Positions 30,475-39,700 of a stretch of DNA of 41,583 nt are shown here, one piece after another. The translations under genes were made by a program, and so were the position numbers. Numbering within the stretch: the first letter of the stretch is position 1; every line of letters begins with the position of its first letter. Below the pieces are notes generated by a model that had not been told where the DNA came from, did not search any database, and was given only the letters and a program-made list of their open reading frames with translations. Origin of the DNA: Pseudomonadota bacterium (GTDB lineage: Bacteria; Desulfobacterota; Anaeroferrophillalia; Anaeroferrophillales; Tharpellaceae); the NCBI GenBank assembly GCA_015486505.1, contig WFRP01000125.1, positions 1-41,583 of the forward strand, in the 5' to 3' direction.

Positions 30475-31539
30475 ATGTTATTCAGAAGAGACAAAACCCT
30501 GCTGGGCTTAAACATCGGCTCCGGCTACATTAAAATTGTTGAGCTCAAAGATTCCGGTTCAGTTCACACACTGAGTAGTTTCGGCTTGGCGGCCCTGCCT
30601 CCCGACGCGATTGTTGACGGAACAATCATGGACGCTTCCGCCATCGTCAATGCGATCATCAACCTTGCCGCCAATCTTAAGGTTAAAAAGAAACGGATCA
30701 GCACGTCAATCTCCGGCCACTCGGTTATCATAAAGAAAATAACCCTCCCGCTGATGGATGAAAACACCATCGAAGAAACGATCCACCAGGAAGCCACCCA
30801 GCATATTCCTTACGACATAAGCGATGTCAATCTTGACTTCCAGATTTTAGGCCCGAATGCGGACAATTCCGACAATATGGATATAATTCTGGTCGCCGTC
30901 AAAAAAGACACGATCAATGACTATCTGACCCTGGTTGAAATGGCCGGTTTTACCCCGGTAGTGGTTGATGTCGACACTTTTGCCCTCGAAAACACCTTTG
31001 AACATAACTATGAAGATAATGGAAAAAAAATAGTTGCCTTAATTGATATCGGGGCAAACTTGACCTGTATCAACATACTGGATGACGGCGTAACCTGTTT
31101 TTCGCGTAATATCACCTCCGGCAGCCGCGTTATCACCGAACAACTGCAGAAACAGTTCTCCTTAAGTTACGAGCAGGCCGAACTCCTCAAAATGGGCAGC
31201 CCGGAAAATTTTGCCGACGATATCACGGTTGCAATTTCAGCCATTAAAGAGGCGGCCTTCCCGCTAATCAACGAAATCATCAAAGCCATTGATTTTTTTC
31301 ACACTTCGGCGGTCGCGGATGGCCGCATTGAAAAAATCGTCTTAAGCGGGGGCGGCGCCAAAACCTTTAACATCATTAAAGACATTAAGAACAAATCCGG
31401 GATTGAGACTGAACTGGTCGATCCATTTCGCAATATCATGGTTCCGGAAAAATATTTTGATCTGGAATACATTCGTGAAATCGGCCCAATTGCCGCGGTC
31501 GCCACGGGCCTGGCCCTGCGCAAGGATGAGGTCAGCTGA
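30475..31539 (+). CDS. pilM: Type IV pilus assembly protein PilM
   Basis: PilM is a cytoplasmic actin-like ATP-binding protein that binds the N-terminal tail of PilN and anchors the pilus alignment complex. The 354-residue protein begins MLFRRDKTLLGLNIGSGYIK, with the first phosphate motif. ALIDIGANLTCINIL is the second and IEKIVLSGGGAKTFNIIKDI the adenosine motif, all as in the FtsA/PilM family. It opens the pilMNOPQ operon: its TGA overlaps the pilN ATG (ATGA-type at 31539). The cpoB gene upstream is separated by a 284-base spacer with repeat copy 10. Confidence 0.96.
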   Translation: MLFRRDKTLLGLNIGSGYIKIVELKDSGSVHTLSSFGLAALPPDAIVDGTIMDASAIVNAIINLAANLKVKKKRISTSISGHSVIIKKITLPLMDENTIEETIHQEATQHIPYDISDVNLDFQILGPNADNSDNMDIILVAVKKDTINDYLTLVEMAGFTPVVVDVDTFALENTFEHNYEDNGKKIVALIDIGANLTCINILDDGVTCFSRNITSGSRVITEQLQKQFSLSYEQAELLKMGSPENFADDITVAISAIKEAAFPLINEIIKAIDFFHTSAVADGRIEKIVLSGGGAKTFNIIKDIKNKSGIETELVDPFRNIMVPEKYFDLEYIREIGPIAAVATGLALRKDEVS

Positions 31540-32153
31540 TGATCCATATAAACCTTCTGCCGGTACGAGCTGAACGTCGTAAAGAGTTCATCCGTAAACA
31601 ACTTTCAATTGCCGCGCTCACAATTTTCTTTGCCATTGCGGTTATGGGCCTCCTTTTTTTCCGGATTCAGGGACAATTAAATAAAACTAAAAGCTCTCTG
31701 GCAAGAACCAACAAAAAAATAAAGCAGCTGGACCCGGTCATCAAAAAGATTGACGCTTTCAAAAAAGAAAAAGCCGAGATCAGCAAAAAAATATCAGTTA
31801 TAATTGATCTTGACCGCTATCGCCTGGCCCCGGTAGTCGTGCTTTACGATCTCAACCGGCAGCGGCCGGAGAAACTCTGGTACACCGACATCAAGGAAAA
31901 CAACCGGCACCTGACCGTAAGCGGGGTCGCAATTGACAATGAAACCATCGTCAAGTTCCTGAACAACCTGAAAAAATCAATCCCTCTGCACAATTCCGAC
32001 CTGACTCTGCTGCGCTCTCAGAATATCCAGAAGCTGGATCTTAAAAAATTCACTATCGACTGTCCGCTGGATCTTGACGCCTTACCGGAAATGCTGGAAA
32101 AATCAGCTGCAACTCCGCCGGTTATTGCTGCAGAGGAGGAACAAAATGGCTGA
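31539..32153 (+). CDS. pilN: Type IV pilus assembly protein PilN
   Basis: PilN is a single-pass inner-membrane protein that binds PilM through its short cytoplasmic N-terminus and PilO in the periplasm. The 204-residue protein begins MIHINLLPVRAERRK, which is the conserved INLLP PilM-binding motif. A transmembrane helix (about residues 26-44, AALTIFFAIAVMGLLFF) is followed by a coiled-coil and a ferredoxin-like periplasmic domain (LWYTDIKENNRHLTVSGVA). The start overlaps the pilM end and the last eight bases overlap pilO, so translation is coupled. The length is normal. Confidence 0.95.
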   Translation: MIHINLLPVRAERRKEFIRKQLSIAALTIFFAIAVMGLLFFRIQGQLNKTKSSLARTNKKIKQLDPVIKKIDAFKKEKAEISKKISVIIDLDRYRLAPVVVLYDLNRQRPEKLWYTDIKENNRHLTVSGVAIDNETIVKFLNNLKKSIPLHNSDLTLLRSQNIQKLDLKKFTIDCPLDLDALPEMLEKSAATPPVIAAEEEQNG

Positions 32154-32754
32154 TTTCAGCTTTGATTTTCTCCATAACACTCCGGCCCCCAAACGCGCTT
32201 TAATGTTGTTGGGGATAGTGGCTCTTCTGGCCGGCGGTTTCACCTACTTTATCTATATGCCCAAGCTGAAAACCCTGCAGAGAACCGAACGTAAGCTTAA
32301 AAAGGCTCGGGTAACGCTGCATCAGACGCAGCAGGTTGCAAGTCAGCTCCCCAAATTAGAAGCGGAAATTGCCAGGCTTAATATTGCCTTCAAAAAAGCT
32401 CTGAAGAAATTACCGGACAGTAAAGAAATCCCGGCCCTCCTCCTGAAAATAACTAAACTGGGCAAAGAAGCAAAACTTTCATTCAACCTGTTTCAACCGT
32501 TGGGCAACCGCAACCGGGATTTCTATGCCGAGGTTCCGATTGATATTGAAGTTCAGGGCGGTTACCATGCTATCGGCCGGTTTTTCAGCCAGATCTGCGC
32601 GATGCCGAGAATTGTAAACGTTTACAATTATTCCCTGGGTGATTACAAGCTGACGGCCGACGGCGACCCTCAGCTTAAAGCCAGGTTTCAGGCGGTCACC
32701 TATACATTTATCGATAAACCCGAACCCAAACTCAAAAAGGGTAAGAAGAAATAA
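32146..32754 (+). CDS. pilO: Type IV pilus assembly protein PilO
   Basis: PilO pairs with PilN in the inner membrane and periplasm. The start at 32146 follows the Shine-Dalgarno GAGGAGGAACAAA and gives a 202-residue protein, MADFSFDFLHNTPAPKRALM, with a transmembrane helix at about 18-37 (LLGIVALLAGGFTYFIYM). A coiled-coil follows (LQRTERKLKKARVTLHQTQQ). The C-terminal domain has VPIDIEVQGGYHAIGRFFSQ, typical of PilO. The longer frame from 32074 would lie inside pilN and is rejected. It overlaps pilN by eight bases and pilP by one. Confidence 0.95.
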   Translation: MADFSFDFLHNTPAPKRALMLLGIVALLAGGFTYFIYMPKLKTLQRTERKLKKARVTLHQTQQVASQLPKLEAEIARLNIAFKKALKKLPDSKEIPALLLKITKLGKEAKLSFNLFQPLGNRNRDFYAEVPIDIEVQGGYHAIGRFFSQICAMPRIVNVYNYSLGDYKLTADGDPQLKARFQAVTYTFIDKPEPKLKKGKKK

Positions 32755-33320
32755 TGGCTAGACTTTTTACCGGATTACGCTTCAGCTGCGCCCTGTTGTG
32801 CGTCTGCCTGATGCTGGTTACCCTTGACTCTCCGGCTTTTGCCGGCAAGAAGAGTAAACCGGATAATGTTACTGAACCATTAACCGCGGAAAAACTCAAA
32901 ATTCTTGATAATAAAAAAATTATATTTTCATATAAATCATTGGGGCGCAAGGATCCTTTCCGTCCTTTCATCGACTTCTCTCAGGTTGAAAGACCAATCC
33001 CAACCGATACCAGCCGCCCCCTGACCCCGTTGGAGAAGTACGCCCTGAATCAGTATCGGCTGGTCGGTATAATTCTTGCCGGAGATATGAACAATTACGC
33101 TCTGGTTGAAGATCCGGAAAATGTCGGTTATACCGTAAAGGTTGGGGATATGATCGGCAACATGAGCGGCCAGGTAAAAGAGATAAAATTTAATGAGCTC
33201 GTAATTGAAGAACCCTACCTTGATATATTCGACAGGGAGCAGATCCGTACCATATCCATCCGGCTTCGGGATCTTGAAGAAGAAAGTTATCTCCAACTGG
33301 AAAATGAAAATAGTGAGTAA
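32754..33320 (+). CDS. pilP: Type IV pilus assembly protein PilP
   Basis: PilP is a periplasmic protein linking PilN/PilO to the secretin PilQ. The 188-residue precursor has a cleavable-looking signal peptide (about 1-30, ending SPAFA). A disordered linker follows, then the SLGRKDPFRPFID motif and a beta-domain (about 95-165, YRLVGIILAGDMNNYALVED, TVKVGDMIGNMSGQVKEI). Many PilP proteins are lipoproteins, but I see no lipobox Cys just after the hydrophobic core here. It overlaps the pilO stop by one base (TAATG). pilQ begins within a few bases of its end. Confidence 0.92.
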   Translation: MARLFTGLRFSCALLCVCLMLVTLDSPAFAGKKSKPDNVTEPLTAEKLKILDNKKIIFSYKSLGRKDPFRPFIDFSQVERPIPTDTSRPLTPLEKYALNQYRLVGIILAGDMNNYALVEDPENVGYTVKVGDMIGNMSGQVKEIKFNELVIEEPYLDIFDREQIRTISIRLRDLEEESYLQLENENSE

Positions 33321-33324
33321 AACC

Positions 33325-35094
33325 ATGATTTATACTATCCGACGAAAATTTTCGCTGGCATACTTAATCCCGGCGTTGATGTTGCTCAGTCCAGGATTTG
33401 TCAATTTCACGAATGCCGCGCCGGAATCCCCGAAATTCCCGGTATCTAACAATACAATAAGCTTTACGGCTGAACCGACAGACCACACGGTACAGTTACG
33501 TTTTGTAACAACCTCCGACAAAAAAATAAACTACAAACTTTTCACCCTTGATGCCCCGCCGCGACTGGTCATCGACTTTCCGCAAGCCACCTATATTAAA
33601 AATAATATTAATGAAGCATTGAAACATTGTGGTTTCAGCCGACTTCGGGTTTCCAGTGATATCGAAAAGGTTCGCTTTGTCCTGGATACCGAATATACCA
33701 CCCTGCCGCCCTTCACCCAGTCAGCCCGGAATCAAAAATTACTGCTGACTTTGCAACAAGCGGCTCCGGGAAGCGTCAAAACCATTGCTACCCCAGCTAA
33801 AGCCGAGAAAACTGTCGCAAAACCGGCTTTCAAGCCTGGAAACAACCCGATAAGTATCGATTTCAAGGATACTGACATTCAGAATGTCTTTCGCTTTTTG
33901 GCTGAAATCAACCACCTCAATGTGGTAATGAGTGATGATGTCTCCGGCACGGTTACCTTGCGCTTGAAAGAAGTGCCCTGGAAACAGGTGTTGAGCATAG
34001 TTTTAAAAACTCATCAGCTCGGTATGGAACGTACCGGCAATGTCGTTCGCATTGCCCCGCTCAGCGTCTTCGCCAGTGAACAGCAGGCCCTCGATGAAAA
34101 GCGTCGCGCTGAAGCTGAAAGCAAAAAAACCGATGAAGAGATCCAGGACACCGTCTTAAAGATACTTAAAGTTAATTTTGCCAACATTGATGAAGTTGCC
34201 GACAAGATTGAAAATACCATTTTGAGTGACCGCGGCACGGTCGAAACCGACCCGCGTACCAATTCTTTAATCATAACCGACATACCGGATCGCATCGCTC
34301 AGGCGGAATCCCTGTTAAGGAAACTTGACGAACCGGTCAAACAGGTGATGATTGAGGCCAAGATCGTCAAGATCGAGCGTAAATCCGTGCATGAACTGGG
34401 TGTTCAATGGGGCGGGGCCTGGGGCAAGAGCAGTAATGATCGTTACTACGGCATTAATGGTAATGATTCTATGGGTGGAACCGGTTTACCGCCGGTAACC
34501 GACGGCGGTACGGTCCCGGCAGTTCCGAGTTCTTATGCCGTCAATCTGCCGACAACCGCGGTTACCAGCGGTATCGGCCTGATTTTCGGCAAACTTGATA
34601 AATACAACCTTAACCTGAAATTGTCGGCCATGCAGGGACAGGGGCTTGCGAATATCCTCTCATCCCCGAAAGTTCTCGCCTTAAATCAGCACCCGGCCCG
34701 AATCGGCCAGGGGCAGGAGATCCCCTACCAGACGACTTCCCAGGATGGCACCACCACGGAATTTAAAAAGGCTGAACTCAGCCTGGAAGTAACCCCGACA
34801 ATAACCAATAACGGCATGGTCTCGATGGAGGTGATCGTCAGCAAGGATTCCAAAGGTGAAAATACAACCGACGGTCCCGCCATCAATACGCAGACAATTA
34901 CAACTTCTTTACTCCTCAAAGACGGGGAAACCGCGGTTGTCGGCGGGATTATCGAAAGCAACAAAACCAATGCCAATCAGAATGTGCCGGTTCTCGGAAA
35001 GATTCCGATGTTAGGCTGGCTTTTCCGGCATGACTACAAAGATTCCGACCGCAGCGAGCTGATGATTTTCATCACGCCGAGAATCATCCGGTAG
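33325..35094 (+). CDS. pilQ: Type IV pilus secretin PilQ
   Basis: PilQ forms the outer-membrane secretin ring through which the pilus emerges. From 33325 it is 589 residues, short compared with many PilQ proteins of 700-900. The order is: signal peptide (to about residue 32), one AMIN domain (about 40-130, TVQLRFVTTSDKKINYKLFT), the secretin N0/STN domain (about 175-245, ISIDFKDTDIQNVFRFLAEI), the N1 domain (about 270-345, LKVNFANIDEVADKIENTIL) and the secretin core ending VPVLGKIPMLGWLFRHDYKD and LMIFITPRII. An alternative start at 33304 (MKIVSKTMIYTI) overlaps pilP and cannot be excluded. It is the last gene of the operon; an inverted-repeat element follows. Confidence 0.95.
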   Translation: MIYTIRRKFSLAYLIPALMLLSPGFVNFTNAAPESPKFPVSNNTISFTAEPTDHTVQLRFVTTSDKKINYKLFTLDAPPRLVIDFPQATYIKNNINEALKHCGFSRLRVSSDIEKVRFVLDTEYTTLPPFTQSARNQKLLLTLQQAAPGSVKTIATPAKAEKTVAKPAFKPGNNPISIDFKDTDIQNVFRFLAEINHLNVVMSDDVSGTVTLRLKEVPWKQVLSIVLKTHQLGMERTGNVVRIAPLSVFASEQQALDEKRRAEAESKKTDEEIQDTVLKILKVNFANIDEVADKIENTILSDRGTVETDPRTNSLIITDIPDRIAQAESLLRKLDEPVKQVMIEAKIVKIERKSVHELGVQWGGAWGKSSNDRYYGINGNDSMGGTGLPPVTDGGTVPAVPSSYAVNLPTTAVTSGIGLIFGKLDKYNLNLKLSAMQGQGLANILSSPKVLALNQHPARIGQGQEIPYQTTSQDGTTTEFKKAELSLEVTPTITNNGMVSMEVIVSKDSKGENTTDGPAINTQTITTSLLLKDGETAVVGGIIESNKTNANQNVPVLGKIPMLGWLFRHDYKDSDRSELMIFITPRIIR

Positions 35095-35103
35095 AAGCCG
35101 AGC

Positions 35104-35250
35104 CTAGGAGGTTGTCCGAGAATAGGATTTTTTTCTCAGATCAAGGCATTTTTTGACAATAAGCGCAGACATACACCTAGTATTTCGAGCATTATTTTCA
35201 AAAAATAACGCAGAGATGGGGAAAAAAGACGTTCTCGGACAGCCTCCTAG
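35104..35250. mobile_element. 147-bp MITE-like element with 19-bp inverted ends
   Basis: The left end CTAGGAGGTTGTCCGAGAA and the inverted right end CTAGGAGGCTGTCCGAGAA differ at one base. Inner arms also pair (ATTTTTTGA/TCAAAAAAT), so the element is close to one large hairpin. CTAG may be a 4-bp target duplication or part of the ends. There is no coding capacity. It lies just after pilQ and ends one base before the ATPase stop codon. Confidence 0.85.
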
Positions 35251-35251
35251 A

Positions 35252-36499
35252 TCACAAATAGTTAACCGGCAATTGGATAACCTTATCCGTCAACAGCTCA
35301 ACCCGACGACCCCGATTAACCAGGATTCCTAAATTTGCGCCCGTATCACTAATGAAATTTTTCAACCCTCGTAAATCCCGTCTCCGATTTATGGTTGAAC
35401 TCAGTTTTATTTCAACTGGAATCAGGCCGTTTACCCCATCAATAACCAAGTCAACCTCGGATTTATCGATCGTTCGGTAGTATGTATACTCCAAGCCGGT
35501 CGCCATGGTTGACTGCAAACCTCTTATAATCTCTTCAATAACAAAAGCTTCGAAAGAAAACCCGGCGACCGGGTGGATAAGCAAAGAATCAAGATCCCTG
35601 ATTTTGAGAAAACTATGCAGTAATCCCTGATCTCGAAAAAATCCTTTCTTTGCCTTTTGGATTTTTTTTAATTTATTTTTGCTGAATGGCAGTAAATTTC
35701 GCCAGATAAAAGTCTGGTGAATAATATCCAAGTAGTCTTTGACCGTGGTCACACTCACTTCTAGTGCCCGGGCAATCTCACTCATATTTAATTGATGGCC
35801 GGAAAACTGAGCCAACAGAGTCATAAACCTTCTAAAACTATGCATATTCAGTCGCGGAAACAACCCCCTGATATCCCGACTGATATAATCTTTAATATAG
35901 TTCTCCTGCCATTGCTCATAAAAACCGGGATGCCGCTCACCCACAATCAAGGGCTCAGGAAAACCGCCCTTAAACCAGACATTCATACTTTCGACCAGAC
36001 TTATTTTGCTCGTAAGAGATAAGAAATCTTTATTATCACTATCAGGGCCATTTGCAATTAACAAGTGATAGATATCCGGAATTCTCTTCTCGTAGTATTC
36101 GCACTGTTTAAATGGCCACATTTCTACAGTAACTATGCGTCCGGCCAGACTTTCACTTATTCCTTTAGCAATTTCCGGAGAGCTTGAACCTGTTAGAATA
36201 AATCGGCCTTTTTTCTGGCGATCCTGATCTATAACACCGCGCAAAATCTGAAAGAGTTCAGGATACTGCTGCGCTTCATCAATAATAACTCCAGCACTAT
36301 TGAGAGCAAAAAATGCCACCGGATCACTACTTATCAGTTGATAGTCATCCGGGCTTTCAAGATCATAATATCGCCATTCCGGCCGCATTTGCCGCACCAA
36401 AGTCGATTTTCCACATTGCCGGGGTCCGACAACCGCCACCACCGGAAACATCTCCAGTAGATGGTTGATTTTACCCTCTATAATTCGCGCTTTACCCAT
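35252..36499 (-). CDS. AAA ATPase with DUF4143 domain
   Basis: The 415-residue protein belongs to the widespread AAA_14/DUF4143 group. The Walker A motif is VVGPRQCGKSTLV (residues 20-32), Walker B is GVIIDEAQQYPELF (about 70-83), and sensor-like ILTGSSSPEIAKGISESLAGR follows. A helical part with a winged-helix look (NMSEIARALEVSVTTVKDYLDII) leads to the C-terminal DUF4143 part, which has PD-(D/E)XK-like residues: TIDKSEVDLVIDG and LIPVEIKLSST. A nuclease activity is only a possibility. The physiological role of the group is not known; members are common, often multi-copy and near mobile elements. Its stop is one base from the MITE at 35104-35250. There are no partner genes here. Confidence 0.9.
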   Translation of the reverse strand: MGKARIIEGKINHLLEMFPVVAVVGPRQCGKSTLVRQMRPEWRYYDLESPDDYQLISSDPVAFFALNSAGVIIDEAQQYPELFQILRGVIDQDRQKKGRFILTGSSSPEIAKGISESLAGRIVTVEMWPFKQCEYYEKRIPDIYHLLIANGPDSDNKDFLSLTSKISLVESMNVWFKGGFPEPLIVGERHPGFYEQWQENYIKDYISRDIRGLFPRLNMHSFRRFMTLLAQFSGHQLNMSEIARALEVSVTTVKDYLDIIHQTFIWRNLLPFSKNKLKKIQKAKKGFFRDQGLLHSFLKIRDLDSLLIHPVAGFSFEAFVIEEIIRGLQSTMATGLEYTYYRTIDKSEVDLVIDGVNGLIPVEIKLSSTINRRRDLRGLKNFISDTGANLGILVNRGRRVELLTDKVIQLPVNYL

Positions 36500-36576
36500 G
36501 ATATTTAAACTCTACACCTAATATCAATGGTTGTCAAATAATAGTTTAAAAATAACTTATTGAATAAAACATATTA

Positions 36577-36658
36577 GTGCCGGCGCGAAGCAAAAGGCGG
36601 CGTTCTCGATATTCGTCGAAGCTCAAAGCCGTTTATCTATTTTGCGTTTCCCGGCAAA
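36577..36658. repeat. Imperfect inverted repeat upstream of the ATPase gene
   Basis: TGCCGGCGCGAAGCAAAA at the left pairs imperfectly with TTTTGCGTTTCCCGGCA at the right, with GGCGGC/GCCG further in. It looks like a decayed mobile or structured repeat. Little more can be said. Confidence 0.4.
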
Positions 36659-36697
36659 GGTAAAACTTGACCCCTACTACCTACACACCCAAAACGA

Positions 36698-36743
36698 ATA
36701 AAAAAAGGGTGTTGGTGTTCCGCTTGGGACACCAACACCCTTT
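36698..36743 (-). terminator. Strong intrinsic terminator after the large secreted protein gene
   Basis: On the minus strand a perfect stem of about 15 bp (AAAGGGTGTTGGTGT and its complement) has a short loop and is followed by TTTTTTATTC. It lies about 35 bases past the stop codon. Confidence 0.93.
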
Positions 36744-36777
36744 AATTGTATGTTCTATAGCAAAAAAGCTCCTTGAG

Positions 36778-39700
36778 CTACTGCAATCTGACTCCACTCA
36801 CCGGCGCATCTTCAAGAACCACACCGTCAACGACACAGGTGTAGGTCCCGGAAAATTTATCCGCAGTCAGAGACGTAATATTGTAGGTATAGTTGTAAAT
36901 TCTACCGTTATAAGGCAGACTGAAAGTCATAACATAACCTGAAGCATCAGTCCCATAAAACAATTGCACATTATATCCCGGCCAGACAGCACTGATGTTG
37001 CCATTGCCGTCTTCAGTCACCACCAGGTTGGTCGGATGAACTCGTTTGACGCCATAGTACTCCGAGGTTACCTGCCAGGTTCCGGCAAGTGAATTTATAT
37101 GCAATGACTGCATCTCCAACAGGCCTTTATTGAAATCAAAGGGCCCGCTGGTGGAGGCATCTTTGACATAGGTCCCCATATAGAGCGTTCCGGGCATATA
37201 TTTGAAATCGGAAGCATTATTAAAAGGCTCATTATCCGGCGGAGTAATAATAATGTCGCCAAAGTGAAAATCATCATCGCCGCTATCGACTTTCTCACCC
37301 TGACACTGAGTACAGCCCAGCTCCCGGAAATCAACCTGACTTAAATCAAGCTTCATACCCGGGGCGGCTCCGGCCTTGTACCAGAGATTCTGCCAGCCAA
37401 ATACAGCGTTGTAAGGAAACAACTTCAAGCTCCCATCGGGCGTAAGAGCGTAGATATCTCCCTGAGAAAGCGGATCGTGGGAAAAGAGGACAAAAAGCTG
37501 CCCGGAGGCCTCGGTGGAGGCACTGACCGAAACTTTGTAGTCTATATCCGCAGTATATGTATCATAATCCGCCACGACGAAATCGGCATTGGCGACTCCT
37601 TTGAGCAGAACAACATACTGAGTCCCCCAATCGATTTCCTCGGGCGGAATATTTGCCAGATCCTGCACCGGCCCGACATTAAAATATAATCCATCTTCAA
37701 GGTAACCCGAAGAGACTGGCTTAAAGGTTACCTGACAGGTCAGGGAGCCACCTGATGCCCTGATAATATCGCCGGCCGCAATGCCACTGACACTGTAGGA
37801 GTCGGTTCCGGTAACTGCGCCTTTAACCTGTATATCCTCAACCGAACTATTGGTGATAGTCACATTTAAAACAGTATTACTGCCAACGTCACTATTGGGA
37901 AATTCAAGGGTTGTCGGTGACACGTCAATATCGACACCGGAACCCTGCATAATAATTTCCTGAGGCGGCAGATCGTGATTGAACAGAAGCCTGAGAATCC
38001 CGCTGAAATCACCCACAGACACCGGGGTAAATGTCACAATTCCAACCGTACTCATCCCGGCCGCCAGTGTACCATTGCTGATACCTTCAACCGCGAAAAG
38101 TGCGCCCGGAAGATCAACCCCGACGATTTCCAAATCAACATTGCCGGTGTTGGTCACAACCAGGGTTTCAGTTTTAGTTGTCCCCAAAGCTGTATTGCCA
38201 AAGGCAAAGGATTGCGGCGCCACGCTGATCGCGGGAGCCGAGATATCAACCCCGGAGCCCTTCAGTTTAATATCAGAGGTCACAACTCCCTGGTCATAAA
38301 GAACCCGCAGGGTTATATCATAATCCTGCTCCAGTAACGGCGTAAACGTAACCAACGCATCCAGCACTCCGTATGCCGGAATACTGCCAGGAATGCCACT
38401 GACAGCAAAGACCCCTTCCGGAAGATCTACGGCGCTAATATTAACGGCAACAGCCCCATTATTAATAAAACGCAGATTAGCACTCTTGCTGTTGCCAATA
38501 TTACAGCGACCCAAGTTTATTTCATCACTAACTTCAATGACATTATCAACATTATAAACACCAACTCCGCTTAATTTAATTTCCGAAGACGGCACACCAT
38601 GCTCGTACAAAACCCGTAAAGTGCTGTTATAAACCCGCGGCAATTTCGGTGAAAAAGTTGCTGTAACATTCAAAGTACCATACACCGGAATTGTCGCCGG
38701 CAGGCCGCTGACCTTAAATCCGGCACCATCCGGTAAATCAATTGCGGTAATCACCAGATCAACATTGCCGGTATTGGTAAAGACAAGATTGGCACTCTTA
38801 TCTTCTCCAACTGCGACATTGCCAAAACTGATATCACCGGGCGGAGTCACGGAAGCGATAATATTCCCGCGGCCGACCCCGCTCAAATCTATCTGTAACG
38901 GCGCCACCCCGTCAGCAAAAAATACCATAAGGGTACCAGAATATGACCGCGGCTGCGTCGGTGTAAAGGTAACCAAAGCTACGAAACTGGTTCCGGCTTT
39001 AATAGTACCGGACATACCCGTAACCGCAAAACCTTCCGGCACAATCGTTTCCCCAAACGTAACATCGTCTTTACCGGTATTGGTAAATGTGAGGATTTCA
39101 GTTGCAGACTCGCCAATATTTACGTTTCCATAAGGGTAAGACTTGGGAGATACGTCAACTTTCACATCAGGAGTAACCACCGGCGGCGTGGGCACAGCAG
39201 CTCCCTGGAGATTAACCGCAAGATTGGTAGCATCGGAATAAATGGTGAAACTGCCGAGAAAGGTACCGGTCGCTTCCGGTTTAAATTCGATATAAAGGTT
39301 GTAAGTCGCTCCCGGCACCAGATCAATCGTTTTACCATCGGCCTCAGAGCCTAATTCCCCAGGCAATCCGACATAAACATAGGGTGACTCCAGCGGCGTC
39401 ACATAATCAATTTTTATCGTACTGTCACCGGTATTTTTCATTTTGACCGTTAACGTGGACACTTCCCCCGTCTGCAACGAAGCAAAATCAAGCAACGGCG
39501 GAACCAACGGCGTATTATCATCATGGAGAAGGATAAGTTGGGGTTGCCCCATAGTCAAACGCTGACCATAAATATCAGAATTGGTCGTATTGAGATTACG
39601 GGCATCTTTCCAGACGGACAAAAACTGATGACTACCTGAATTGTAAGCCGTAACCGGATTATACTGGTTTGCCGGTTCGGTGCAAACCGCGTAATTATCC

